Source: Halobacteriales archaeon QS_5_70_17
GTDB taxonomy: Archaea; Halobacteriota; Halobacteria; Halobacteriales; Haloarculaceae
DNA: 47,201 nt
Reading direction: 5' to 3'
Assembly: GCA_003021975.1 (NCBI GenBank)
Contig: PXRR01000004.1
Span: 8,424-55,624 of the forward strand
The translations under genes and the position numbers were made by a program. The notes below the pieces were generated by a model that did not search any database, was not told where the DNA came from, and worked only from the letters and a program-made list of their open reading frames with translations. Below, one piece after another: positions 17,986 to 26,923 of the stretch. Position 1 is the first letter of the stretch. Every line of letters begins with the position of its first letter.

Positions 17986-18558
17986 TCAGGACCCGCCGGC
18001 GTCCGCCTCGCCGAACCACTCGTCGGCGGCCGCCCGGGCGCCGGCCGCGACCCGGTCGGGGCGTTCGTCGAACCAGCGGGCCCCGAGGACCGACCCCTTC
18101 TCGGCGAGCGTGAGTGATCCGGCGACGTAGCGCCCCTCGAAATCGACGTCCAGCGCGTAGTAGCGCCGCTCGGGGGCCGCGCTGTCGACGATCCGGATCC
18201 GCTCGGCCCGCCGGACCCTGGAGAGGGCGCAGTCGATGCCCGTGAGTTCGGCGACGGCGCGGGCCGCCGTCCCGTCGAGGGCCTCTCCGGCCGTCCGGAG
18301 CGCGTCCGGGGGGGCCCACCGGTCCGGCGCGGCCGCCCGGCGCAGGAAGAGTACGCGCCCGTCGGCGTCGCTGATCCACGCGCTCGCGGTCCCCATCCAG
18401 TCGCCGGGGACGCGCGCGGTGCTCCCCTCGAAGGCGTCGCCGTCGCGCTCGACGGTCCTGCCCTCGACCGGGAACTCGCCGTAGCGCTCCCTGAGACCCG
18501 CGAGCGCGCGCTCGACGCCCTCCCGGGAGCGCACCGAGAGCGGCGCGTCGTCAGTCAC
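17986..18558 (-). CDS. Nudix-fold protein with degenerate Nudix box
   Basis: A 190-residue protein beginning at a GTG (18558). A Nudix-like fold is suggested by TASAWISDADGRVLFLRRA (about residues 57-75) followed by a helix GEALDGTAARAVAELTGID. Aligned to Gx5Ex7REUxEExGU, the first Glu, the Arg, one later Glu and the final Gly-Ile are kept, but the first Gly, the Glu of RE and the second Glu of EE are changed. Metal-dependent pyrophosphatase activity is thus doubtful. It lies just upstream of the MFS gene on the same strand (62-base gap) and may be co-transcribed. Confidence 0.7.
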   Translation of the reverse strand: MTDDAPLSVRSREGVERALAGLRERYGEFPVEGRTVERDGDAFEGSTARVPGDWMGTASAWISDADGRVLFLRRAAAPDRWAPPDALRTAGEALDGTAARAVAELTGIDCALSRVRRAERIRIVDSAAPERRYYALDVDFEGRYVAGSLTLAEKGSVLGARWFDERPDRVAAGARAAADEWFGEADAGGS

Positions 18559-18720
18559 GCCGCTCCACCCCCGTTCGGGGCGGCGCTCTCCGGGTCGGCC
18601 GGCGGCGGTCGACTGACGGTGCGGCGGCGACCGCGGCGGGAGCGACCGTGGCGGAGGCACTGGCAGCGTCCATACCCCGTTCGCGGGGCCGGAGCGACAA
18701 AGGTCCTCGTCCCGGTCACT

Positions 18721-18961
18721 TCAGTCGGACCGCGAGGCGCGGTCGACGAGGTCGCCGACGACCGCGCCGGCCGGCGGAACGCTCGCGGGTCTCGCGGATC
18801 GCCGCCCGGGTCGCCTCGCTGTCCCGCCAGGTCACGGCGAGGCTCCCGAGGCCGCCGGCGTCGGAGACGGCGGCGGCGAGTCGGGGACGGGTGACGATCT
18901 CGACCGGCGCCTGCGCGATCGGACAGTCGACGCCGAAGCGCTCGGTGAACGGAGTACTGAT
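18721..18961 (-). pseudogene. Remnant of a nitronate monooxygenase (2-nitropropane dioxygenase family)
   Basis: On the minus strand, STPFTERFGVDCPI and RPRLAAAVSDAGGLGSLAVT match the N-terminus of nitronate monooxygenases, FMN enzymes that oxidise alkyl nitronates. The expected ATG is ATC here (18959-18961). After about 65 residues the frame breaks near 18767 and only a short tail, AVVGDLVDRASRSD, remains in another frame before a TGA at 18721. Intact enzymes have about 330-350 residues, so some three quarters of the gene has been deleted. No product is expected. Confidence 0.75.
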
Positions 18962-19060
18962 AGACGCGGTCGACGGTCGGTCCGAGGCGAGAAAAGCCCG
19001 CCCGTGGACCGGTGAGAGAGCGGCCGCCCGTCGCTCCCGGGACGGGAGCCGACCGGTGCG

Positions 19061-19750
19061 CTACTCGGGGTCGGGGCCGAAGCTCTCGACCTTCGCGGTC
19101 GCGGGGTCGATCCCCCCGGCGTCGAGGGCCTCGCGGGCGGCCTCGACGAACCCCTCGAAGCCGTAGACGAACGCCCGTCGGTCGCCGTCTCCCGCGACCT
19201 CGCGGACGGCGGCCGCGAGTGCGTCGTCGGAATCGACGACTGCGACGGGGGCGCCGGCGGCCGCCAGCGCGCCGAGGCGCTCCTCGTGGATCGGCGGGTC
19301 GCCGTCGTCGGCGCCGGGCGTGACGGCCGCAGTCCGGTAGACGACCGCCGCCTCGCCGCCGTCGGCCAGCGTCCGCTCGGCGATGCCGACGGCGGGACCG
19401 ATCCCCGGTCCGCCGGCGAGTACGAGCGTCCGGGGTTCGCCCTCGTAGTAGGCGTCGCCGAACGGGCCGGTGACGGCGACGGTGTCGCCGGGGTCGAGGG
19501 CGGCCAGCCGCGGTCCGAGGGCCTCCTCGTCGGCCCCGGCGTCGTAGGTGAGTGTCACCTCGAAGGTGTCTTCGGCGTCGGGCGAGGAGACGGTGTAGAA
19601 CCGCGACTCCGGTTCGCCGCCGATCACGAGCGAGAGTTTCACGAACTGGCCGGGGCGGGCGTCGAAGCCGGCGGGCGTCTCGACCGAGAGGGCGACGGCG
19701 TGTGCCCCCACGTCGCGGACGGCCACGACCGTGGCGTCAGTCGGGTCCAT
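19061..19750 (-). CDS. FAD/NAD(P)-binding oxidoreductase of the ferredoxin-reductase (FNR) superfamily
   Basis: A 229-residue protein with the two FNR domains. The FAD domain holds RFYTVSSP (RxYS/T motif, about residues 50-57) and the beta barrel; GPFGDAYY precedes the NAD(P) domain, which opens with LAGGPGIGPAVGIAE (about residues 111-125). The ending near ESFGPDPE carries a Phe-Gly typical of the family's C-terminus. No iron-sulfur motif is present. It would pass electrons between NAD(P)H and a small carrier. The gene is divergent from korA, whose enzyme reduces ferredoxin, so ferredoxin is a plausible partner. Confidence 0.85.
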   Translation of the reverse strand: MDPTDATVVAVRDVGAHAVALSVETPAGFDARPGQFVKLSLVIGGEPESRFYTVSSPDAEDTFEVTLTYDAGADEEALGPRLAALDPGDTVAVTGPFGDAYYEGEPRTLVLAGGPGIGPAVGIAERTLADGGEAAVVYRTAAVTPGADDGDPPIHEERLGALAAAGAPVAVVDSDDALAAAVREVAGDGDRRAFVYGFEGFVEAAREALDAGGIDPATAKVESFGPDPE

Positions 19751-19855
19751 GACTACTCTCGGGGCGGTTCGTTGGTGTGGGTTTCGGTCCGGATCTAGGG
19801 CGGTCCTTCATTATTCAGAAGGCTTTTGCGGTGTGGAAGGGTAGCCCGACGTAGC

Positions 19856-21619
19856 ATGCCAGAAGACCTCAACTGGGCCATCGGCGGCGAAGCCGGCGAT
19901 GGAATCAACTCGACCGGGAAGATTTTCGCCCAAGCCCTCTCCCGGGCGGGTCGGCACGTCTTCACGTCGAAGGACTTCGCCTCGCGGATACGGGGCGGGT
20001 ACACGGCCTACAAGATCCGGACCGCCGTCGACCCAGTCGAGAGCGTCGTCGATCGACTCGACGTCCTGATCGCGCTGACCCAGCGGACGGTCGACGAGAA
20101 CCTCGACGAACTCCACGAGGGGTCGGTCATCATCTACGACGGCGAGCGGACGACGATGCAGGACCTCGAGATCCCGGAGGGAATGATCGGGCTGGACGTC
20201 CCGCTGAAGTCGCTAGCCGAGGACGCGGGCGGGGCGATCATGCGCAACATCGTCGCGCTCGGGGCGGCCTGCGAGGCGGCGAACTTCCCCATCGAGAACC
20301 TGGACGAGGCCCTCGAGAAGAACTTCGGCGACAAGGGGGAGTCGATCGTCGAGAACAACAAGAAGGCCGCGCGACTGGGCCAGGAGTACGTCGAGGAGAA
20401 CTTCGATCAGGACTTCGACTACGACCTCGAGACCACCGACAGCGACTACGTGTTGCTCAACGGCGACGAGGCGATCGGCATGGGCGCGCTGGCGGCGGGC
20501 TGTCGGTTCTACTCGGGGTACCCCATCACCCCCGCGACGAACGTGATGGAGTACCTGACGGGCCGCATCGAGCACTACGGCGGCGCGGTCATCCAGGCCG
20601 AGGACGAACTGTCGGCGATCAACATGGCGCTGGGGGCGGCTCGCGCCGGCGCGCGCGCGATGACCGCCACGTCCGGTCCCGGCATCGATCTGATGGCCGA
20701 GACCTTCGGGCTGATCGCGACGACGGAGACGCCGCTGGTCATCGCCGACGTGATGCGCTCGGGCCCCTCGACGGGGATGCCGACCAAGCAGGAGCAGGGC
20801 GACCTCGACATGGTGCTGTACGGCGGCCACGGCGAGATCCCGCGGTTCGTCCTCGCGCCGACGACCGTCAGCGAGTGTTTCCACAAGACGATCGAGGCGT
20901 TCAACTACGCCGAGAAGTACCAGACGCCCGTCTACCTCGTCTCGGACCTCTCGCTCGCGGTCACCGAGCAGACGTTCCCGCCCGAGGAGTTCGACATGGA
21001 CGGCGTCGAGATCGAGCGCGGAAAGGTCATCGACGCCGGCGCGGTCGACGGATGGCAGAACGATCAGGGGCAGTTCCAGCCTCACCTGCCGACCGACGAC
21101 GGGATCTCCCCGCGGACGTTCCCGGGGACCTCCGGCGGCGCGCACATGACCACCGGCCTCGAACACGACGAACTCGGTCGCCGAACCGAGGACACCGAGG
21201 TTCGGACCGACCAGGTCGACAAGCGCAACCGCAAGGTCGAGACCGCCAAGCGCGAAGAGGAGTGGGACTACCGGGAGTTCGGCGACCCCGACGCCGACAC
21301 GCTCGTGCTCTCGTGGGGGTCCAACGAGGGCGCGATGCGCGAGGCCATGGAGTTCCTCGAGGAGGACGGCGTCTCGGTGCGGTTCCTCTCGGTCCCCTAC
21401 ATCTTCCCTCGACCGGACCTCTCGGAGGCCGTCGAGACCGCCGAGGAAGTCATCGTCGTCGAGTGTAACGCGACCGGTCAGTTCGCCGACGTGGTCGAAC
21501 ACGACACCTTGACCCGCGTCGAGCGAGTGAACAAGTACAACGGCGTGCGCTTCAAGGCCGACGAACTGGCCGAGGAAATCAAGCAGTCCCTCGCGGAGGG
21601 AACGGAGGTCACAGCATGA
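19856..21619 (+). CDS. korA: 2-oxoacid:ferredoxin oxidoreductase subunit alpha (2-oxoglutarate type)
   Basis: A 587-residue subunit with a fused gamma domain at the N-terminus (GGEAGDGINSTGKIFAQ, about residues 8-24) and the pyrimidine-binding domain (SGYPITPATNVMEYL, about residues 219-233; TSGPGIDLMAE; GPSTGMPTKQEQGDL). With KorB and TPP it oxidatively decarboxylates a 2-oxoacid to acyl-CoA and reduces ferredoxin; haloarchaea use this in place of 2-oxoacid dehydrogenases. From memory, the haloarchaeal pyruvate enzyme subunit is longer (about 630 residues) and begins differently, so the 2-oxoglutarate enzyme is preferred. ATG 19856 gives MPEDLNWAIGG, the usual start. The stop overlaps korB by 4 bases. 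Confidence 0.9.
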   Translation: MPEDLNWAIGGEAGDGINSTGKIFAQALSRAGRHVFTSKDFASRIRGGYTAYKIRTAVDPVESVVDRLDVLIALTQRTVDENLDELHEGSVIIYDGERTTMQDLEIPEGMIGLDVPLKSLAEDAGGAIMRNIVALGAACEAANFPIENLDEALEKNFGDKGESIVENNKKAARLGQEYVEENFDQDFDYDLETTDSDYVLLNGDEAIGMGALAAGCRFYSGYPITPATNVMEYLTGRIEHYGGAVIQAEDELSAINMALGAARAGARAMTATSGPGIDLMAETFGLIATTETPLVIADVMRSGPSTGMPTKQEQGDLDMVLYGGHGEIPRFVLAPTTVSECFHKTIEAFNYAEKYQTPVYLVSDLSLAVTEQTFPPEEFDMDGVEIERGKVIDAGAVDGWQNDQGQFQPHLPTDDGISPRTFPGTSGGAHMTTGLEHDELGRRTEDTEVRTDQVDKRNRKVETAKREEEWDYREFGDPDADTLVLSWGSNEGAMREAMEFLEEDGVSVRFLSVPYIFPRPDLSEAVETAEEVIVVECNATGQFADVVEHDTLTRVERVNKYNGVRFKADELAEEIKQSLAEGTEVTA

Positions 21620-22482
21620 GTTCGGACGTTCGATTCACCGACTTCAAATCCGACAAGCAGCCCACCTGGTGTCCCGGTTGCGGCGACTTCGGGACGATGA
21701 ACGGCATGATGAAGGCGCTGGCGAACACGGGCAACGACCCCGACAACACGTTCGTCGTCGCCGGCATCGGCTGTTCGGGCAAGATCGGCACCTACATGCA
21801 CAGCTACGCGCTCCACGGCGTTCACGGGCGCGCACTTCCGGTCGGCATCGGCGTGAAGGCCGCCAACCCGGACCTGGAGGTGATGGTCGCCGGCGGCGAC
21901 GGCGACGGCTACTCCATCGGGGCGGGGCACTTCATCCACGCCGTCCGGCGGAACATGGACATGACCTATGTGGTCATGGACAACCGCATCTACGGGCTGA
22001 CCAAGGGGCAGTTCTCCCCGACCAGCCGCGAGGACTTCGAGACGTCGACGTCGCCCGAGGGGACCAAGCAGTCGCCGGTGAACCCGCTGGCGCTCGCGCT
22101 GGCGGCCGGCGGTACGTTCATCGCGCAGTCGTTCTCCTCGGACTCCCAGCGGCACGCCGAGATCGTCCAGGAGGCCATCGAACACGACGGCTTCGGGTTC
22201 GTCAACGTCTACTCCCCGTGTGTCACGTTCAACGACGTCGACACCTACGACTACTTCCGGGACTCGCTGGTCGACGTCCAGGAGGAGGAGGGCTACGACC
22301 CCGACGACTTCGACGAGGCCAAAGACGCCATCCTCGACGCCGAGACGGAACACCAGGGCGTCATCTACCAGGACGAGGACTCGGTGCCCTACAACGAGCG
22401 GATAGGCCTCACCGAGGACATGTCCGACATCCCCGAGGGCGCCCCCGAGGACGGGATGGATCTCGTCCGGGAGTTCTACTGA
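21616..22482 (+). CDS. korB: 2-oxoacid:ferredoxin oxidoreductase subunit beta (2-oxoglutarate type)
   Basis: A 288-residue TPP-binding subunit. CPGCGDFG (residues 19-26) and a third Cys in GIGCSGKIGTY (about 52-62) are the beta-subunit positions that bind the single [4Fe-4S] cluster. The TPP motif runs from GGDGDGYSIGAGH (about residues 94-106) to VVMDNRIYGLTKGQ (about 119-132). It is translationally coupled to korA (ATGA overlap) and is complete. Confidence 0.92.
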   Translation: MSSDVRFTDFKSDKQPTWCPGCGDFGTMNGMMKALANTGNDPDNTFVVAGIGCSGKIGTYMHSYALHGVHGRALPVGIGVKAANPDLEVMVAGGDGDGYSIGAGHFIHAVRRNMDMTYVVMDNRIYGLTKGQFSPTSREDFETSTSPEGTKQSPVNPLALALAAGGTFIAQSFSSDSQRHAEIVQEAIEHDGFGFVNVYSPCVTFNDVDTYDYFRDSLVDVQEEEGYDPDDFDEAKDAILDAETEHQGVIYQDEDSVPYNERIGLTEDMSDIPEGAPEDGMDLVREFY

Positions 22483-22739
22483 CCGCCCGACAGTCCGTCG
22501 GGTAGTCGGTCCGGCGGCGTCGCCGTGGTCGGAATCAGCGGACCGGCTCCCTCGGCCCGGCAACCGTCGATTCCGACCGCATCGCTCCCTCACAGCGGCT
22601 CCGATCAGCGGTCGGGTCCCCGTCGCTACCGCTCGCGGGACACAGTCGATACCGTGAATTGGAGCGCAGTGACCCTCGGACAATACGATGAAATACGTTG
22701 TCTCTTTTCACGGTCATCTATGTCGCGGGGAGGACTACC

Positions 22740-23380
22740 ATGGAACCGCACGCCACAGGACCCACCGTCACCTGCCACGTCCGCGCGTCGGAACCGACAT
22801 CGAGCACAGCCGAAGACACCGTCGCCGCGCTCCGGTGACATCTCGACGAGGGGCGACTCGACGGCGTCGTGGTCCGCACGTGGCCGAGCGTGATTGCGCT
22901 CTCCGGGGCCACCCGGGAGAGCGAGGCCGTGGCCGCGTTCGAGTCGTTCGTCAGGTGGGCCGAGCGGACGGGGCGGACCATCAGACCCCCGTTCGGCCGC
23001 GAGACCCGCGCGTCAACGATCACCGGCGAGTCCCGAAAGGTGATCGTCACGCCGGCGGTCTGCGTCGCGACGTATCCCAACGGGCAGCTAGTGGCCGTCC
23101 ACCCGCACAGCGACGGCGACGGCCGGCACCCGGTCGGAGAGGCCCTCGACGCGATACGGGCCGATCGGTACCGACCGAACGTCCCTGGGCTGGTCGAAGC
23201 GACGGGGACCCGGACCGCTGTCCCGCCTGTGCCGAACGGTTGGTCGACGGACAGGGCCTCTACGCCTGCAGCCAGCGCGACTGCGACTGGGTGGGCGTCG
23301 CGCTCGCTCCGGGGGAGTACCGGACCGACCTCGGGGCCCGCTCCGGAGACCAAGCGGCGCTCGCCGCGCGCCACTCCTGA
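22740..23380 (+). pseudogene. Decayed haloarchaeal HTH/zinc-ribbon regulator-like gene
   Basis: From ATG 22740 the frame reads TVTCHVRASEPTSSTAEDTV, then an in-frame TGA at 22836-22838, then continues in the same frame with HLDEGRLDGVVVRTWPSVIA and FVRWAERTGRTIRPPFGRE. Near 23200 the frame shifts and a C-terminal zinc ribbon appears in another frame (RCPACAERLVDGQGLYAC, then CDW), ending at the TGA at 23378-23380. The combined product matches a common haloarchaeal family of about 200 residues with a zinc-ribbon tail that I recall being annotated as HTH-domain proteins. One nonsense codon plus one frameshift indicates loss of function. Confidence 0.7.
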
Positions 23381-23402
23381 CCCGGCCGGCGACGGTCACG
23401 CC

Positions 23403-24489
23403 GAAGCGACCGTTTCGGGCGGACTCATCAACGTAGCCGGCAGTCGGTGGGCGACCGTTAGCGGCGGTCGCGCCAACGAGATCGATGGCGACGACGCGAC
23501 CATCAATGGCGGACGGGGAAACGACATCGGCAGCGCCGACGACGCGACCGTAGGAGGCGGACGCGGTAACGGGGTCGCCGCGAACGATGCCACGATCGGC
23601 GGCGGCCGAGAGAACGTCGCGAACGACGCGTATGCGACTATCGCAGGGGGGTTAGACAGCGACGCCACGAGCAACCAGGCGACCGTCGAGGGCGGCAGCG
23701 GCAACAAAGCAAGCGGGAGCGGCGCGACCGTCAGTCGGGGGACAGCTGAACGAAGCTACTGCTCGAACCGCGACAGCCCCCGGGGGACGGTCGAATGTCG
23801 CCGACGGCATCGACGCGTTCGCCGCCGGCACCCGGGCGAAGGCCGACGGCGATCACACCTTCGTCTGGAACGACGGCTCGGGGTACCACGACTTCGGGGA
23901 TAGGAAAGGAAGCGGGTTCTCGGCTTCGAAGCCCGTGGTGAACAGGAGGGAACCCACCGGCGAACAGACGTTCCACGCGAGCGCGCAGGGCGGCGTCCGA
24001 TTCGTCACCGGGGAGGCAGAGACGGAGACAAGGGCCGTAACGTACGTCCGGAGCGGGTCGGCGGGCTGGCAGACCACCTCGAGGCGGGCGGCCAAAACGA
24101 ACGTCGAACCGGTGGACGCCGGGGAAGTACTGGACGGTGTCGAGGAGATGGCGGTATCGACCCGGGAGTACGCGGACGTAGACGGCGACGGCCAAGGCGT
24201 TCGTCACATCGGTCCGATGGCCGAGGACTCCCACGAGGTCGCCGACGTCGGCGACGGTGACGAGCATATCAACTCCGTCAACGCCGACGGGCTGTCGTTC
24301 GCGGCTAGCAAGGAGCTGGCCGGGTGGCTCGGGGAGCGGACCTCGCAGTTGCGCGACGAGAGCGCGGAGCGCGACGAGCGCATCGATGAACTCCGGGAGG
24401 AAAACGAGAGGTTACGAGAGCGGCTGAGCGCGGTCGAGGACCGAAGGGAGGTCCCGGAGCGCGACCCAACGGCGGCGACCGACGACTGA
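23403..24489 (+). pseudogene. Broken S74-type intramolecular-chaperone protein with YadA-like head repeats
   Basis: The 5' part codes nine 15-residue repeats (ATVxGGxxNxAxxxx) typical of trimeric adhesin or tail-fibre heads. At about 23735 an extra base shifts the frame; the rest reads in the new frame: FAAGTRAKADGDHTFVWNDG, a linker, then an S74 intramolecular chaperone domain (SRRAAKTNVEPVD; HIGPMAEDSHE; HINSVNADGLSFAA) and a coiled coil rich in Glu/Arg at the end. A Ser and Lys five residues apart (codons 24079 and 24094) fit the Ser-Lys dyad used for self-cleavage. No start codon or signal peptide is found before the repeats, so the gene is also truncated at its 5' end and now abuts the decayed regulator. 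Confidence 0.75.
23406..23814 (+). repeat. Nine tandem coding repeats of 45 bp
   Basis: The unit encodes 15 residues beginning ATV, ATI or ATA and containing GG then a conserved Asn. The units differ at many bases but keep exact length, except for one extra base near 23735. They are protein repeats, not a CRISPR array. Confidence 0.85.
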
Positions 24490-24584
24490 GGACGCCCGGT
24501 CCGCCGGAGAATTCGTCTCGCTGCACGGACCCGAACGCGCGACGGTCCAAGTCAGCGATCGGTCCGCCGTCGTCCGGCGTTCGG

Positions 24585-25235
24585 TCACGGTTCGTCGACC
24601 GCGACGAATCGCCCCGCGATCCAGCCGACCGCCGCGGCGACGGCCGCGGGCACGGCGACCCCGACCAGTAGGACCAGAAAGAGTCCGCCGCGTTCCTCGA
24701 GACCCCCATCCACCTCGACGACCGGACTGAGTGCGATCACCGGCACCGACAGCAGGACGGCGGCGACGGCGTAGCCGCTCTTGGCGACCGCAGCCTGGAC
24801 GGTCCGGCGGCGTACGAGGTAGGCGGTGGCCACCAGCCAGGCGGTGACGCCGAAGGCGACCGCCCACCCGCTCCCGGTCGCGACCAGCAGGACGACCGTC
24901 CCCACCAGTCCGACGGCGATCCCCCCTGCGATTCCGACTAGGACGGTGAGCGTGTCGTCGACGAGTCCGTCCGGCGCCAGCAGGCGGTCGGTGCGCCCGC
25001 CCGTATCGCCTGCCCCGGGAGCGCGGTCGACGCCGCTCGCGTCGGTACTGGCGTCGACGGCGGCGTCCGCCGGCCCGGACACCGAGGGCCCCGTCCGGTC
25101 CCACGCTCCGTCCCCGTCGGCGTCGGCCGCCGAGCGCTCCTCGGTGAGGTCCGCGGAGCAGTGCATACAGTAGGTGGCGGTCCGACCGATCGGCCCGCCA
25201 CACTCGGGACAGCGCGGGTCGGACGTCTCGCTCAT
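24585..25235 (-). CDS. Zinc-ribbon membrane protein
   Basis: A 216-residue protein with an N-terminal zinc ribbon (CPECGG and YCMHC, residues 9-28), a low-complexity acidic linker to about residue 85, and four or five hydrophobic segments after it (about 95-117, 120-138, 150-170, 185-208). Such zinc-ribbon plus helices proteins are common in haloarchaea and have no assigned role. ATG 25235 (MSETSD) puts the ribbon at the N-terminus; an earlier in-frame start is less likely. Confidence 0.7.
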   Translation of the reverse strand: MSETSDPRCPECGGPIGRTATYCMHCSADLTEERSAADADGDGAWDRTGPSVSGPADAAVDASTDASGVDRAPGAGDTGGRTDRLLAPDGLVDDTLTVLVGIAGGIAVGLVGTVVLLVATGSGWAVAFGVTAWLVATAYLVRRRTVQAAVAKSGYAVAAVLLSVPVIALSPVVEVDGGLEERGGLFLVLLVGVAVPAAVAAAVGWIAGRFVAVDEP

Positions 25236-25446
25236 GGTCGGCGGTCGGCGTACGCGGTGGACGCTCCGGGGGCGAGGGCGGTCATCGCTCGATTCACCCA
25301 CTCTATCGACACTACTGACGCTTTATACTTCGGGCGGCCGTCGTCCGCGAGGGCACAGCGGCGAACGCCGCCGAGCGGCGAGCGCGACGGGAGCAGGCGC
25401 CGAACCGCGACCGCCACGCCGCCGCTCGGGCCTGTATGACGACTGA

Positions 25447-25454
25447 TTTTTATG
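25447..25454 (+). promoter_or_regulatory. TATA box for reductase paralogue 1
   Basis: TTTTTATG lies about 26 nt before the ATG at 25477 in otherwise GC-rich sequence and implies a leaderless transcript. Confidence 0.5.
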
Positions 25455-25476
25455 AGACGGCCATCAAGGCGCGTCT

Positions 25477-26847
25477 ATGCCTGCGGACTCATACGACGTA
25501 GTCGTCGTCGGCGGGGGGACGGCAGGGGCGTTCGCCGCCGCGACGGTCGCCGGCGAGGGCCTCGATGTCGCCGTCCTCGAGCGCAAGAGCGCCGGCGAGG
25601 CCGGACACATCGCCTGCGGCGACGCGATCAAGGGGAAGAGCACCTTCCCCGACGTCATCGATCGGGAGTACCTCCGGGAGGAGTCGTTCACCAACGAGAA
25701 CATCCTGCGCGCGCGCTTCGAGAACCCGAGGAACGACGAGACGGTCGACATCCCGTTCGCCGAGAGCGGCGCCGTCGTCGATCGGAAGCGCTACGGGGAG
25801 GTGCTCCTCGAGGAGGTCGAGCGCGCCGGCGCCGAGATCCACTACGACACCGTCGTCCGCGACGTCGTCCAGAACGGCGCCGTCGAGGGAGTCAACGCCA
25901 CGCGGAAGGGCTCGGTGACCAACTACGACGCCGAGGTCGTCATCGACGCGGCGGGATCGCTGTCGATCCTCCAGGACAAGGCGGACCTCTCGGGGGCGAC
26001 CTTCGACACGAACGTGAACTACTCGCAGTTCTGTTCCGCCTACCGCGAGGTCGTCGAGGTCGAGGAGCCCGTCGACTGGGACGACGCGCTCGTGTTCAAA
26101 CCGACCGAGGAACTTGGCTACCTCTGGTACTTCCCGCGGACCGCCACCGAGATCAACGTCGGGCTCGGCTTCCAGATGAACAAGTCCCCGATGAAACTAG
26201 TGGAGGTGCTCAAGCAGGACCTCCGGAACCGCGCGGAGTTCGCGGGCGCGACGGTCAAGGACAAACTCGGCGCCGCCCTCCCGACCCGCCGGCCCTACGA
26301 CTCGGCGGTCGCCCCCGGCCTCATCGCCGCCGGCGACGCCGCCGGCCACGTCAACCCCACCACCGGCGGCGGGATCCCGGGCGCCGCGAAGGCCGGCTAC
26401 TGGGCCGCCCAGCAGGCCGTCGAGGCCATCGGCGAGGGGACCACCGACGACGAGGCCGCGCTCTGGGAGTACAACCGGAAAGTCCAGACGGACTTCGGCA
26501 AGCGCTTCGCCGCGATGGATCTCTTCAACATCTGGGGGAGCGCCACCGAGGTCGAGGAGATGGTCGAGATCCTCACCAGCCTCCCCGGCCAGCAGATCGC
26601 GGACGTGCTGGGCGCGGAGGGGACCACGTCGATGCCGCTGCAATTGAAGCTCAGGACCGCGATCGGTTCCTTCGGGCACTGGCGCACCCTCTACGAGATG
26701 AAGCGGGTCAACGACAGGGCCGCCGAACTGAAGGACATCTACGAGGCGTTCCCCGAGTCGCCGTCGGGGTTCCCCGACTGGCAGGCAAGGCGAGACCGGA
26801 TCCTCAACGACGTCTACGAACTCACCGGCGCGGAGCCGAAGTACTGA
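25477..26847 (+). CDS. Geranylgeranyl reductase family flavoprotein (paralogue 1)
   Basis: A 456-residue FAD protein of the geranylgeranyl reductase family, which saturates isoprenoid double bonds in archaeal lipids or quinones. GGGTAG (residues 12-17) binds FAD, Cys47 in IACGDA sits at the family's catalytic Cys position, GYLWYFPR (about 214-221) is the substrate-site signature and GLIAAGDAAGHVNPTTGGG (about 284-302) the second FAD motif. The ATG lies 22 nt after a TATA box. A paralogue of equal length lies at 38268 and a central tract is almost identical in DNA (25945-26375), pointing to gene conversion. The exact lipid substrate is unknown. Confidence 0.88.
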   Translation: MPADSYDVVVVGGGTAGAFAAATVAGEGLDVAVLERKSAGEAGHIACGDAIKGKSTFPDVIDREYLREESFTNENILRARFENPRNDETVDIPFAESGAVVDRKRYGEVLLEEVERAGAEIHYDTVVRDVVQNGAVEGVNATRKGSVTNYDAEVVIDAAGSLSILQDKADLSGATFDTNVNYSQFCSAYREVVEVEEPVDWDDALVFKPTEELGYLWYFPRTATEINVGLGFQMNKSPMKLVEVLKQDLRNRAEFAGATVKDKLGAALPTRRPYDSAVAPGLIAAGDAAGHVNPTTGGGIPGAAKAGYWAAQQAVEAIGEGTTDDEAALWEYNRKVQTDFGKRFAAMDLFNIWGSATEVEEMVEILTSLPGQQIADVLGAEGTTSMPLQLKLRTAIGSFGHWRTLYEMKRVNDRAAELKDIYEAFPESPSGFPDWQARRDRILNDVYELTGAEPKY

Positions 26848-26923
26848 GCCCCACTCGCCACGCCTTCCCACACCTTCCCCTTTCACAACCACTATTCGGC
26901 TACCGCGTGTAGACAGCGTCGAG

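Noticed and set aside
22836..22838. In-frame TGA as a selenocysteine codon
   Set aside because: No SECIS-like element or selenoprotein family is evident, and the same gene carries a frameshift, so decay is simpler.
23406..23814. Regular 45-base periodicity resembling a repeat-spacer array
   Set aside because: The unit has no constant repeat plus variable spacer; it encodes 15-residue YadA-like head repeats.
22869..23903. Single 344-residue fusion protein of a regulator and head repeats
   Set aside because: The middle part is the out-of-frame zinc ribbon of the first gene; homology switches frames on both sides.
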